Source: Candidatus Nitrosopumilus sp. (GTDB taxonomy: Archaea > Thermoproteota > Nitrososphaeria > Nitrososphaerales > Nitrosopumilaceae). From it: a stretch of DNA of 64,000 nt. The notes below the pieces were generated by a model. The model ran no database searches. It saw only the letters and a list, made by a program, of their open reading frames with translations, and was not told where the DNA came from. The stretch is taken from assembly GCA_013215285.1 (NCBI GenBank), contig JABSRD010000001.1:344187-408186 (forward strand). The letters are read 5' to 3'. This document shows, in pieces, positions 43,869-53,512 of this stretch (positions are counted from its first letter, which is position 1; the number at the start of each line of letters is the position of its first letter). The position numbers and the translations under genes were made by a program.

Positions 43869-44714
43869 ATGGTAGTAGATAACAAGGCAACTATCACATA
43901 TGTTCAATTAATTAAAGAAGATCTTGTCATTATTAGATTAATTCCAAACGATGGTCCAGTTCCAGAATTCAAAGCTGGTCAATTCATCACGTTAGGATTA
44001 CCAAATCCTGCAGATAATGGAAAAATTGTTAGACGAGCGTACTCAATTGCGTCACATCCAGAAAATAAAGATTACATTGAACTTGTTATCAGATGGGTTA
44101 GAAAACCACTTCCAGGTAGATTGACTACACAATTATTTAATGCAAAAGAGGGAGATGAAGTTCTTTGGTTAAAACCTACAGGTAGAGCATTGATGATTAA
44201 TGAGGAATTAGCTAATGGTGAAAAAGATAACAGACGAATTATCTGCATTGGAGGAGGAACAGGTATTGCACCATTTGTAAGCTTTGCACAACATTTTCAC
44301 GATGCTGGAGATAAACGAGAAATTATAGTATTACATGGTGCAAGTTACATTGATGAATTGAGCTACAAAGACTTGTTAACTGGTCTTGAAAATGAGAGTA
44401 TTGCTAAAGGTAAAGATGTATGGAACTTTAGATACAGAGCTGCAATCAGTAGACCCCAAGAATGGTTTAACAGATCATGGTCAGGTCAAATTGGAAGAGT
44501 TGAAACATTTCTAAGGCCTAGAGATGATGACATGTCAGCATTAGAAGAACTAATTGGTGAGAAAATTACCAAAGAAAATTCCATGTTCTATGTTTGTGGT
44601 TGGCAGGGTACAATTGATGGTGTAATGGATTTCTTGAAACCAAAAGGCTTTGTAACTGACCATGATAAACGTGAAGATGGAAGCTTTGAAGTCAAATACG
44701 AATCATACGGATAG
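43869..44714 (+). CDS. ferredoxin/flavodoxin-NADP+ reductase family protein
   Basis: A 281-residue FAD/NAD(P) oxidoreductase. FAD site RRAYSIASHPENKDYIEL; ICIGGGTGIAPFVSF binds NADP; FYVCGWQGTIDGVMDFLKPKGF is the C-terminal block. It likely connects NADPH with ferredoxin, for which two genes occur at 55-56.5 kb. A TATA-like ATATATTTAAC lies about 30 bp upstream. Confidence 0.9.
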   Translation: MVVDNKATITYVQLIKEDLVIIRLIPNDGPVPEFKAGQFITLGLPNPADNGKIVRRAYSIASHPENKDYIELVIRWVRKPLPGRLTTQLFNAKEGDEVLWLKPTGRALMINEELANGEKDNRRIICIGGGTGIAPFVSFAQHFHDAGDKREIIVLHGASYIDELSYKDLLTGLENESIAKGKDVWNFRYRAAISRPQEWFNRSWSGQIGRVETFLRPRDDDMSALEELIGEKITKENSMFYVCGWQGTIDGVMDFLKPKGFVTDHDKREDGSFEVKYESYG

Positions 44715-44788
44715 AATTTTTCTACAAAAAAGAATACTTTTTTTAAAAATCAATCATTGAAATATGAGATTTATTTAGTTAATCTAGT

Positions 44789-45400
44789 TTGATTACAGCT
44801 CTATATCTTGCGCATCTAAATCCAGTAACTAATGCACATGTAGAAATAATTTCAGAATTAAAAAAAGAAGCTGATATTGTAAAAGTCATGCCTGTAGTTT
44901 TCAAAGATGGTGATAAAGAGATTAACAGTAAAAGTTTTCCATTTAATTTTCAAAGTCGAAAGAAAATGCTTGAGGCTGTTTTTGGAGATTCAATTCAAAT
45001 CACTGAAGATTACACATTTTTCTCCCCATTTAAAAAATACTTACCACCATTACTAACACCAAAATCATGGAAGTTAAGAAAACAATTACTTAATGGAGTA
45101 GAAGGGGATTTTTTTTCTTACACAGGAGATAAGGCTGAAGGATACATGTTGAAAATTTATAGATTAAAACCAAAAATAGGAGAAAGAAAATCACTTTCTG
45201 CATCATCAGTTAAAGAAAAATTGTATGATGCAGCACTTGGAAAACAATCTACATGGAAAGATGATGTTCCAGAAAGCATAGCAAAGATAATTGAAAAAGA
45301 TTGGAAAAAAATAGAAATATTTGCAAAGGAAGAAGATGGCACCACAAGAGTTGTTGGAATGAAATTTCCTAAAGAAGGATATTCTAAAAAAAGTTCTTAG
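44789..45400 (+). CDS. nicotinamide-nucleotide-adenylyltransferase-like nucleotidyltransferase
   Basis: A 203-residue protein of the HxGH superfamily. HLNPVTNAHVEIISE near the N-terminus is the nucleotide-binding site with H-x7-H in place of the classical HxGH; RKSLSASSVKEKL near residue 140 resembles the ISST/SGT-type signature 2. Related enzymes adenylylate or cytidylylate phosphates. NadM is possible but length and loops differ. TTG start at 44789. Confidence 0.65.
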   Translation: MITALYLAHLNPVTNAHVEIISELKKEADIVKVMPVVFKDGDKEINSKSFPFNFQSRKKMLEAVFGDSIQITEDYTFFSPFKKYLPPLLTPKSWKLRKQLLNGVEGDFFSYTGDKAEGYMLKIYRLKPKIGERKSLSASSVKEKLYDAALGKQSTWKDDVPESIAKIIEKDWKKIEIFAKEEDGTTRVVGMKFPKEGYSKKSS

Positions 45401-45484
45401 TTATTCTTTGAATAGTATAACTAAGCCTAAAAAAATCAAAATTTAATTGAAAATAAATTAATACACATACAATAAAATTCCATT

Positions 45485-46402
45485 ATGAAACTTCCCCTTT
45501 CAAAATATGTTTGGTTTGATGGAAAATACATCATTACAGAAAAAGCTCAGGTACCAATTACCACACATGCAATTCATTACGGAACATCAATCTTTGAAGG
45601 AATAAGGGCATATTGGAATGGAAAAAATTTACATGTGTTTAGATTAGATGATCACGTTAAACGATTTAGAAGATCAGGGCAGTTTTACAATATTTCACTC
45701 AATTTTTCAGACGAAATCATCGCAAATGCAATTATAGGAATATGTAAAAAAAATGGAATAAAAAAATCATGTTACATTAGACCGTTTTACTTTGTAGGGG
45801 ATTATGGAATTAATCTTCATGTAACTGAAAAGGCCCCAACAAATGTTGCAATTTTTACATTTCCGTTTGGGGATTTATTTAACAAAAATGGAATTACAGC
45901 TGGAGTTGTATCTTGGAGAAAGTTTTCAGATATGTCCACTCCAGTACAAGCAAAAATGGGTGGAAATTATCTAAATTCCATCATTGCTACACAAGAAGCA
46001 AAAAGAAATGGTGTAGATGAAGCAATTTTACTTGATCATAATGGAAATGTAAGTGAAGCTCCAGGAGAAAATATTTTCATTGTAAGAGAGGGGCAATTAG
46101 TAACACCAACATTAGCATCATCTGCACTAGATGGAATTACACGCGATACAGTAATCAAAATTGCAAAGGATTTGGATATGGATGTTATTGAAAGAGACAT
46201 TGTAAGAAGTGAATTAGTAATGTCTGATGAGATATTTTTAACAGGAACAGCTGCTGAAATAATTCCCATCATATCAATGGATTCAAAAAAAATTGGTAAC
46301 GGTAAACCAGGTAATATTACAAAGAAAATGATGCAGGAGTACACAGACATAGTAATGAACAAAAATGATGACTATTCACATTGGTTAATTGAGGTATATT
46401 AG
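45485..46402 (+). CDS. ilvE: branched-chain amino-acid aminotransferase
   Basis: A 305-residue class IV PLP enzyme: HAIHYGTSIFEGIRAYW, YIRPFYFVGD, KMGGNYLNSIIATQEAKRNG (PLP-binding region with the lysine of VQAKMGGNY), SEAPGENIFIV and TGTAAEIIPI. It makes Val/Leu/Ile. The next gene begins directly after its stop. Confidence 0.94.
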   Translation: MKLPLSKYVWFDGKYIITEKAQVPITTHAIHYGTSIFEGIRAYWNGKNLHVFRLDDHVKRFRRSGQFYNISLNFSDEIIANAIIGICKKNGIKKSCYIRPFYFVGDYGINLHVTEKAPTNVAIFTFPFGDLFNKNGITAGVVSWRKFSDMSTPVQAKMGGNYLNSIIATQEAKRNGVDEAILLDHNGNVSEAPGENIFIVREGQLVTPTLASSALDGITRDTVIKIAKDLDMDVIERDIVRSELVMSDEIFLTGTAAEIIPIISMDSKKIGNGKPGNITKKMMQEYTDIVMNKNDDYSHWLIEVY

Positions 46403-47338
46403 ATGAAAATTGTTCAAATTGGAGCTGGAGGATGGGGGAAAAATCATACTAGAATATTATCTCAATTAGGTGTTTTATCAGCTATATGTGATGCAAATTC
46501 TCAAAGAAGTAAAGAATATGGAGAAAAATATTCTGTAAACCATTATGAAACATTAGATGAATTATTACAATCAGAAGAATTTGATGGTGCATTTGTAGTA
46601 ACACCAACATCAACGCATACAGAAATTGCAACAAAAATGTTAGAAGCAAAAAAACATGTCTTTGTTGAAAAACCAATGACATACAAATCTGAAGATGGTG
46701 AAAAACTTGCAAAGATTGCAGAAAAAAATAAAGTCATTCTCACATGTGGGTATATTGAAAGATTTAATCCAGCAGTGGATGTTGTTAAGAAAATTGTTAA
46801 AGATAAAAAATTTGGAGAATTGATAATGTTAGAATTTCACCGTGAAAGTAGAATGCCACTTCACATTAAAGATGTAGGAGTCATTTATGATACTTCAGTT
46901 CATGATATTGATACTGCTAATTGGTTGTTTGATGATATGCCTCATGTAGTATTTGCAAGAGCAGGAAACATAAAACATGAACATGAGGATTTTGCAAGTA
47001 TCATGTTAGGGTATAAAGATGATAAAATTGCAATTATTTCATCAAATTGGATTACACCAAAAAAAGTGAGAACATTTAGTGCAGTATGTACAGACGCAAT
47101 TATCACATCAGACTTTATTTCACAAGAAATTAAAATTGAAACGAATGAAGAAACTGAAATAATTCGAAATGAAAAACAAGAACCACTATTATTAGAAATT
47201 CAGAGTTTTCTTGGAGCAATTGAAGGTAAAAATGATCATATTGTAAAGTCACAAGAAGCAGTAAATGTTACAAAGATTGCAGAAGCTGCACTTTTATCTA
47301 GTCAAAAAGGGATTCCAATCTACCTGGATCTAAAATGA
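46403..47338 (+). CDS. Gfo/Idh/MocA family oxidoreductase
   Basis: A 311-residue NAD(P)-dependent sugar oxidoreductase: IGAGGWGKNHTRIL binds the cofactor, VEKPMTYKSEDGEKLAK carries the catalytic EKP lysine, and YDTSVHDIDTANWL the His/Asp substrate site. It resembles enzymes oxidising UDP-GlcNAc-type sugars at C3 (WbpB-like). It starts one base after ilvE and overlaps the Trm112-like gene by 4 bp; the sugar acyltransferase gene follows. Confidence 0.87.
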   Translation: MKIVQIGAGGWGKNHTRILSQLGVLSAICDANSQRSKEYGEKYSVNHYETLDELLQSEEFDGAFVVTPTSTHTEIATKMLEAKKHVFVEKPMTYKSEDGEKLAKIAEKNKVILTCGYIERFNPAVDVVKKIVKDKKFGELIMLEFHRESRMPLHIKDVGVIYDTSVHDIDTANWLFDDMPHVVFARAGNIKHEHEDFASIMLGYKDDKIAIISSNWITPKKVRTFSAVCTDAIITSDFISQEIKIETNEETEIIRNEKQEPLLLEIQSFLGAIEGKNDHIVKSQEAVNVTKIAEAALLSSQKGIPIYLDLK

Positions 47339-47604
47339 ACAAAACAATGATGGATATTTTGGCATGCCCAATTGACAAAACTCACCCTTTGGAATTATTT
47401 GAAATTAAAGAAAAAGACAACATAGTCTCAGAAGGAGCATTATTTTGCCCAGAATGTTCTAGATTTTATCCAATTATTGAAGAAATTCCAATAATGCTTC
47501 CTGATGAGTTAAGAGATAAAAAACAAGAAATTGAATTTCTAAAAACTAACAAAGATAAATTGCCTGAAAAAATTATTACAAAGGCAAATCCATGGCATTT
47601 GTAG
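47335..47604 (+). CDS. trm112: Trm112-like zinc-ribbon protein
   Basis: An 89-residue protein: MMDILACPIDKTHPLELFE and GALFCPECSRFYPIIEEIPI with three or four zinc-type cysteines, then a charged helix. Trm112 activates several methyltransferases acting on tRNA, rRNA and release factor. Here it is embedded in a sugar-gene run, so an UPF0434-like local role is also possible. Confidence 0.8.
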   Translation: MNKTMMDILACPIDKTHPLELFEIKEKDNIVSEGALFCPECSRFYPIIEEIPIMLPDELRDKKQEIEFLKTNKDKLPEKIITKANPWHL

Positions 47605-47608
47605 GATA

Positions 47609-48085
47609 ATGGTCACAAATTTTATTTCTGAAAAAGCAAAGATTGGTGACAATACAAAAATTTGGCATTTTTCATATATTGGTGATGATGTAGAGATTGG
47701 AAATAATGTAAAGATTGGTTCTCTGGTACATATTGATTATGATGTAAAAATTGGTGACAATACAAAGATAGAAGGTCAAGCATACATTCCACCACTTTCA
47801 AGAATTGGAAAAAATGTATTCATAGGTCCTGCAGCAGCATTAACAAATGATCCTTACCCTATGTGTAATAAAATGATTGGAGTTACAATTGAGGACAATG
47901 CTGTAATTGGTGCACGAGCAGTGATCAAAGCTGGAGTAACTATAGGAAAAAATAGTGTTGTTGCAATGGGAGCAGTTGTAACAAGAGATGTTCCTGAAAA
48001 CACTGTTGTCATTGGTTCGCCAGCTACAATTAGATATACTAGAGAAGAATATGATAAAAAACAAAGAAAATGGAAAGAAAGTTAA
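47609..48085 (+). CDS. left-handed beta-helix acyltransferase
   Basis: A 158-residue hexapeptide-repeat protein: IGDNTKIWHFSYIGDDVEIG, IGNNVKIGSL, IGKNVFIGPAAALTND and VVAMGAVVTRDVPENTVVIG. It resembles WbpD/WlbB-type UDP-amino-sugar N-acetyltransferases that act after WbpB-like dehydrogenases, so the pair could make a 3-acetamido sugar for surface glycans. The aminotransferase for that route is not in this run. Confidence 0.85.
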   Translation: MVTNFISEKAKIGDNTKIWHFSYIGDDVEIGNNVKIGSLVHIDYDVKIGDNTKIEGQAYIPPLSRIGKNVFIGPAAALTNDPYPMCNKMIGVTIEDNAVIGARAVIKAGVTIGKNSVVAMGAVVTRDVPENTVVIGSPATIRYTREEYDKKQRKWKES

Positions 48086-48312
48086 GATTTTATTTCTTTT
48101 CTGAAAATCCAGTTTTTTAATTTCAATAAAATTAAAATCCAGATTACAACTAGAACTATGGCAACTATAGCTTTGATGATTGATGCGATTAACCAATTAA
48201 ATTCACCAAATCCAGATATTGAAATAGGTCCCAATAAAGTAACAACAATTCCACCCCCAGCAAGCATCAAAACCCACATTGCAAATAAAAATCCAAAGAG
48301 ACCAGACTTCAA
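48082..48312 (-). CDS. small membrane protein after the GlcNAc-1-P transferase
   Basis: A 76-residue protein with two membrane helices (about 5-30 and 43-66) and a basic end (WIFRKEIKS). Its ATG overlaps the stop of the glycosyltransferase gene by 4 bp, so it is coupled and may be an accessory subunit. No family recognised. Confidence 0.55.
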   Translation of the reverse strand: MKSGLFGFLFAMWVLMLAGGGIVVTLLGPISISGFGEFNWLIASIIKAIVAIVLVVIWILILLKLKNWIFRKEIKS

Positions 48313-49301
48313 AGAAATATCCTCATCATAAACGCAGTAAGGATTGCTAAACTTCCAGAAAATAATGCAAGTTTGAATATTGCATATCCAACTTGCTTTT
48401 CAGATAATGGCCCTCCTGCAAGAATTAATCGTACCAAAGTAACAGGTGCTGTTTTATCATCAGTTGCCTTTAGTCTGAAATCATCAGTGTGTTCTACTGG
48501 TTTTCCTTTAATTTGCCTATGTTCTACTATTCGTTTTACGCTTGATAGGAACAAAAATGAGTTGATAACTGCAGGTAATAATGCAATTGCTGCTAAAATT
48601 TCCACACCCCCTACAATTGCAATTGCGCCATACATTGCACCAAAAGTCAATGCGCCAGAATCTCCGGGAAAAATTTTACTTGGAATTTTATGATATTTGT
48701 AAAATGCTAATGAGACAAACCCTAGAGGCAAACTAACTATTGCAATTTCATAATTCCCAATTATAAACAAGCAAATAGATAATGAAAAACTTGCAATTAC
48801 CATAAAGCCACTAGCAACTCCGTTTAAAACATCAATTGAATTAATTGTATTACCAGTAATTGGAATCATAAAAATTATCAATGCCAAATATAATACTGGA
48901 ATTTGTACAGTTCCAAATAATGGAAAAGCAAGATTAGAATCATATGCACCAAATGCAATAATTGGTATTGCTGCAATTGCAAGTGTCACTGGTTTAAACC
49001 AGCCACCCATTACTTTTCTATCATCAATGTAACCAATTACAAAAGCAGCAAAAGTTGTAATAATAATTGCAAGAATTTCATTCAATTGTAAAAATGCATA
49101 AAGAACAATTTCTGCGGCTATAATTCCCAAAATAATGATAGGTCCACCAGGTCTAACGACCATTACAGATTCTTTTTTGTTTATGTCTTGAACTGCAAGA
49201 TTTCTATTTCCCAAAAATTTGATTAAAGGTGGAGTCATAACAAACACAACAAAAAATGCAACAATACATGAAATTATTGCAGGGATAATTAATTCAGTCA
49301 A
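48309..49301 (-). CDS. polyprenyl-phosphate GlcNAc-1-phosphate transferase (GT4, AglH/Alg7-like)
   Basis: A 330-residue membrane enzyme of about ten helices that transfers a sugar-1-phosphate from a UDP-sugar to polyprenyl phosphate, the first step of N-glycan assembly. Motifs: VVRPGGPIIILG, FVIGYIDDRKVMGGWFKP with DD, GNTINSIDVLNGVASG, KIFPGDSGALTFGAMYG and PVEHTDDFRLK. The start is a TTG immediately after the hel308 stop, so it lies in the replication-gene transcript. Confidence 0.9.
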   Translation of the reverse strand: MTELIIPAIISCIVAFFVVFVMTPPLIKFLGNRNLAVQDINKKESVMVVRPGGPIIILGIIAAEIVLYAFLQLNEILAIIITTFAAFVIGYIDDRKVMGGWFKPVTLAIAAIPIIAFGAYDSNLAFPLFGTVQIPVLYLALIIFMIPITGNTINSIDVLNGVASGFMVIASFSLSICLFIIGNYEIAIVSLPLGFVSLAFYKYHKIPSKIFPGDSGALTFGAMYGAIAIVGGVEILAAIALLPAVINSFLFLSSVKRIVEHRQIKGKPVEHTDDFRLKATDDKTAPVTLVRLILAGGPLSEKQVGYAIFKLALFSGSLAILTAFMMRIFL

Positions 49302-51428
49302 TCATCTAACCTTCCGTAATTCAGACTTAATGTTATCTGCAAGAGTTAAACCGATTTTATCAATTTCTGCTAATTTATTCACTGGAATCTTTGCCAAATT
49401 ATCTAGATTCTTTATTCCATGTTTGAAAAGAATTCTGGCCCTAACTCGTCCAATTCCTTTAACTCGAACCAAATCAAGTAGTTCTTCTCTAATTCCATAA
49501 ACAACTCTTTTTCTTAAATCACTAAGTTCCTCGAGCAAATCTGGCCTTTCAATATGCTTAGAAATCTCTCTAAGACAATATGAAAGCCAATTTGCCATTT
49601 CTACCATTCTATGCATATCTCCAGATTCTATTCCAAGACTATCAGATAGTGATAATTCTGATGATTCAGTAATCCATGCCTGTAAAGCCAAAAGACTTCT
49701 TGAGCAATCATATTCAGATATTGGTTCAAGCAATTCTGAAGAATGGTTTTCTATCAAAAGACTAGCAGATTCATAATCCCTATTTCGAAGTGAAAATTTA
49801 GGGAAAAATTCTTCACAATTTGTAATCAAATGTAAAAATCCAAATGTGTGTTTTCGATCTTGAGATACATTTTCAGTAGCATCTCGAAAATGTGTTGCAG
49901 TTAAAGGATCAATATACAACATGGATGTCTTTTTTCCAAATTCAGTTGCAGCATATCTCTCACCTTTTTTAATTATCAAATATTCACTAGAAAGAAAACG
50001 TAGTGAAATATCAATTGCAAATTTTATTGTAAGTTTTCTTGATTGTAGTCCACCTAAAGTTTGCAAAAAGAATTCCAAGATTTCATCTTTTTTTATTCCA
50101 GGATGAGTTACTATTACACTAAGAATATGAGTTCGTAAAGATTTATCATCAGTAATCTTTGATACAATTGGTTCTGGTTCCCCATTAATGTAATATTCAA
50201 TTAAATCTTCAGCATTTCCATTTCCAACAATTATTGATTCTCCATAGTCATCATATTGCGGTCTTCCAGCTCTTCCACAAAGTTGTTTGTATTCTAAAAT
50301 ACTAATTGGTCTATTTGCTCCAACTTTGGCATTATATCTATTAACACTTGAAATTACAACCCTTCTTGCGGGTAAATTAACTCCAGCAGCTAATGTTGGA
50401 GTGGAAGACAAAAGTTTGATTGTTCCCTTACGGAATTCTGTCTCAATTATAGTTCTACAATTTTGGTTTAGTCCTGCATGATGAAATGCAACTCCTTTTT
50501 TTACAAGAAGTGCTAATGTTTTTACCAATTCAGTATGTTCATTTTCAGATAAGATTTTTTTTGAGATTTTTTCTAATTCCTTTAAATCTTTTTTATCTAA
50601 AATCTGAGATATGATATCTGCAGCTTTTGTTGCAAGTGATTTTGAACGAGTTCTGGTTTCTGCAAATACTAGTGATTGGCCACCTTCTTTTACAGACTGT
50701 ACGCCTAAATCAATAGGAGTTCCCCGTATACTACGCTCAACTTCAAAAGTTCTACCATCACTCATTGTGACCTCTCCTGCATCACATACTCCTTCAGATA
50801 GAGGTACAGGTCTCCAATCATTTTTCACTAATTTACAACCAAGCCAGTTAGCAATCTCATCAGAATTTGTTATAGTTGCACTAAGACCTACGATCTGTGG
50901 TTTTGTTTCTAATAGTTTTAGTTGTGTAAGAGTCATTTCAAGTGTTGGACCACGAGTTTCATCTCCAATCAAATGAACTTCATCAGTAATTACTAATCCA
51001 ATTTCTTCAATCCATTCGGTACCATGTCTAATAATAGAATCCATTTTTTCATTTGTTAAAATTAACACATTGCTTTTTTCTAAATTCTTTTCAATATTTT
51101 CAAAATTTCCAGTAGAAATTCCAACCTTAATTTTTTTTCCTAATGCAATTTTTTCTAATTTTTTAAATTCTAAAAATTTTTCAGAAGCTAATGCACGTAA
51201 AGGACTAAGATAAATCACCTTACCATCATGTTTAGAAAGATAGCTAAGTATTGCAAGAATTGCAATCAAAGTTTTTCCACTTGCAGTAGGTGAAGAAACA
51301 AGAATGCTTTTTCCATCTAGCAGTCCAGACTTTACGCTATCTTCTTGTGGCGGATATAATTTTTCAAAACCTTGTGATTTTAAAAATTTAATTGCAGAAT
51401 CTGGTAGTTTCAGTTGGTCTATTTTCAT
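49302..51428 (-). CDS. hel308: Hel308-type superfamily 2 DNA helicase
   Basis: A 708-residue Ski2-like helicase: SSPTASGKTLIAILA (Walker A), TDEVHLIGDETRGPT (DEVH), GLSATITN, AFHHAGL-like VAFHHAGLNQNC, ATPTLAAGVNLP-like STPTLAAGVNLPARRVVISS, QLCGRAGRPQYDD, a winged-helix/ratchet region and a C-terminal HhH (VKGIGRVRARILFKHG). It acts at stalled forks. It overlaps mcm by 4 bp. Confidence 0.95.
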   Translation of the reverse strand: MKIDQLKLPDSAIKFLKSQGFEKLYPPQEDSVKSGLLDGKSILVSSPTASGKTLIAILAILSYLSKHDGKVIYLSPLRALASEKFLEFKKLEKIALGKKIKVGISTGNFENIEKNLEKSNVLILTNEKMDSIIRHGTEWIEEIGLVITDEVHLIGDETRGPTLEMTLTQLKLLETKPQIVGLSATITNSDEIANWLGCKLVKNDWRPVPLSEGVCDAGEVTMSDGRTFEVERSIRGTPIDLGVQSVKEGGQSLVFAETRTRSKSLATKAADIISQILDKKDLKELEKISKKILSENEHTELVKTLALLVKKGVAFHHAGLNQNCRTIIETEFRKGTIKLLSSTPTLAAGVNLPARRVVISSVNRYNAKVGANRPISILEYKQLCGRAGRPQYDDYGESIIVGNGNAEDLIEYYINGEPEPIVSKITDDKSLRTHILSVIVTHPGIKKDEILEFFLQTLGGLQSRKLTIKFAIDISLRFLSSEYLIIKKGERYAATEFGKKTSMLYIDPLTATHFRDATENVSQDRKHTFGFLHLITNCEEFFPKFSLRNRDYESASLLIENHSSELLEPISEYDCSRSLLALQAWITESSELSLSDSLGIESGDMHRMVEMANWLSYCLREISKHIERPDLLEELSDLRKRVVYGIREELLDLVRVKGIGRVRARILFKHGIKNLDNLAKIPVNKLAEIDKIGLTLADNIKSELRKVR

Positions 51429-53512
51429 ACTCGGTTATAGTGACCGGGTTTTGATTCATAAATAGATGCTTCTCTAAGCATTCTTCGAATATAGTTTCTT
51501 GCTTCGTCCTCTTTGAATTTTTCACTTTTTTCAAGTTCTTTAACAAACGTTCGTTCATCTACAGGTACCTTGTTATCTCCTTCAAGACTTTTTAGAATAT
51601 CCATAAATAATTGCATCTTTGAAACTTCACTTCTTGGTTTTCCTTGTAGCACTCCAAGATCTACTTTTCCAGTATTGACATCCACTCCTGCATCTTCAAG
51701 CATACTCTGAATTAAGAAAATTGCACGCTCAGCATCTTCTTCCTCTACCTGATCTTTCATGAGTAGTCTTGCTCTAGCAGTAGAAAGTCGTATAATTCCC
51801 TCTAGTTGTCTTGGAGTAACTGTAATCATCTCTTCAGATTCTACATTTCTCATTTTAAGATAATAATCTAAAATTTTATCTTCTGCTTCCTTTGTTAAAT
51901 TAGGAGTACCACGTTTTGCATATGAAAGATATTTTGTTAGTAAATCAGCATCAATTACAGAACGTTTGTCAGTTCCTTGTGTAGCATGTAATTCAATAAT
52001 ATGTCTAGCAATTTTTTCATCTTTTTCTTTAGCTGGAATATCCCTCACCACAAAAATTAGATCAAATCTAGTAAGTAACGGAATAGGCAAGTTTACATTT
52101 TCTGTAATATTTTTGAAAGGATCATATTTTCCATACATAGGGTTTGCAGCAGCTAAAATTGAAGTTCTAGCATTTAGAGTAGCAACAATACCACCTTTTG
52201 CAATACTAACGGATTGTTGTTCCATAACTTCGTGTAAAGCACTTCTGTCTTCTGGTTTCATTTTATCAAATTCATCTATACACACAAGACCTTGATCACC
52301 AAGTACAACTGCTCCTGCTTCTAACATCATAATACCAGTTTTATCTCGAACTATAGCAGCTGTAAGTCCTGCAGCTGTTGAACCTCTACCAGAAGTATAC
52401 AAACCTCGTGGTGCAATCCTTGCACAAAACTTTAGCATTTCACTTTTTGCAGTTCCAGGATCTCCAACTAAAAATACGTTAATGTCTCCTCTAATCTTAC
52501 TTCCATCACCCAATATTCTCTGATTAGCACCTACAATTAGTAAAATAATTGCTTCTTTGATTAATGATTGTCCCATAATGTGTGGAGCAAATGAATCGAC
52601 TAATCTCTGATAAACATCAGGCATTCGACTTAATGCTTGAATCTTTTTTTCATCTTCAGGTGAAACTTCTTCTCTTGCTATTTTTCTATCAGTTTTAATG
52701 CCACGTCCACCTAAAAATTCAATATTATTTCCTTCAATTCTTAATCGATATAATCCGCTATGTCCTCTCTGAACTCCTGTAACTGCTTCTTGCTCAACTC
52801 TTACTATACCTGTGAGAATAATTCTATCACCTGGTCTCGAATTATCTACTAAATCCTGCCTAATTGTGATATCAATATAATGAGGTAATTGTCCCGGAGG
52901 TAAATCTTCAGGAAGTTCCTGTAATCTAAGAATTTGAAAATCAATGAATTTGCTTGCCTCAGGTTTTAGATCAAAATCTCTATGTTTGCAATTAGGATTA
53001 TCACATACGATGGGCATTTTTACATCCATTCCTTTTAGTTGGATAACTTTGGTTGGATGATCATTAGGACACACAAAAATTAATTCTTTTGCAAGAGGCT
53101 TTACTTCTGATGCTCTAACTACCATCCCTGAAACACTAGTAATTTTTCCTATAGTTTCAGCATTGATTTGTCTTAAGCTTCTCTCAAGTGGGTAATTGAT
53201 TAGTCTGGCACGTACTTCATCTTTGATTTTTTCAGCATAATCAGGAAATCTTGTTTGAAGTGCTTCTTTAATTGCTCTAGAGAATGCATCAAAAAGTCTA
53301 TCAGGGGTTTGAGAGAAAATAATTTCAATTTCTGGTACTGAAACTAAATCATTATAATCAATGATGATGTATTTAGAATGTTTTGGCATCATCTCATCAA
53401 TTGCTTCTACATATCGATAGGTACCATGTTTGTCTTTGAATCTAATAAGAAAATCTTTTACTCTGTCTGATAATGCAGAATCTGTAAATGTACTAGTTTG
53501 AGTTTTGCTCAT
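51425..53512 (-). CDS. mcm: replicative MCM helicase
   Basis: A 695-residue single-subunit archaeal MCM. The N-terminal DNA-binding part has a zinc site (CPND...CDNPNCKH at about 145-185); the AAA+ core has FLVGDPGTAKSEMLKF (Walker A), LVCIDEFDKMKPEDRSALHE (Walker B) and AANPMYGKYDP; LLTRFDLIFVV holds the arginine finger; a small C-terminal winged helix follows. It overlaps the GINS gene by 20 bp. Confidence 0.97.
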   Translation of the reverse strand: MSKTQTSTFTDSALSDRVKDFLIRFKDKHGTYRYVEAIDEMMPKHSKYIIIDYNDLVSVPEIEIIFSQTPDRLFDAFSRAIKEALQTRFPDYAEKIKDEVRARLINYPLERSLRQINAETIGKITSVSGMVVRASEVKPLAKELIFVCPNDHPTKVIQLKGMDVKMPIVCDNPNCKHRDFDLKPEASKFIDFQILRLQELPEDLPPGQLPHYIDITIRQDLVDNSRPGDRIILTGIVRVEQEAVTGVQRGHSGLYRLRIEGNNIEFLGGRGIKTDRKIAREEVSPEDEKKIQALSRMPDVYQRLVDSFAPHIMGQSLIKEAIILLIVGANQRILGDGSKIRGDINVFLVGDPGTAKSEMLKFCARIAPRGLYTSGRGSTAAGLTAAIVRDKTGIMMLEAGAVVLGDQGLVCIDEFDKMKPEDRSALHEVMEQQSVSIAKGGIVATLNARTSILAAANPMYGKYDPFKNITENVNLPIPLLTRFDLIFVVRDIPAKEKDEKIARHIIELHATQGTDKRSVIDADLLTKYLSYAKRGTPNLTKEAEDKILDYYLKMRNVESEEMITVTPRQLEGIIRLSTARARLLMKDQVEEEDAERAIFLIQSMLEDAGVDVNTGKVDLGVLQGKPRSEVSKMQLFMDILKSLEGDNKVPVDERTFVKELEKSEKFKEDEARNYIRRMLREASIYESKPGHYNRV

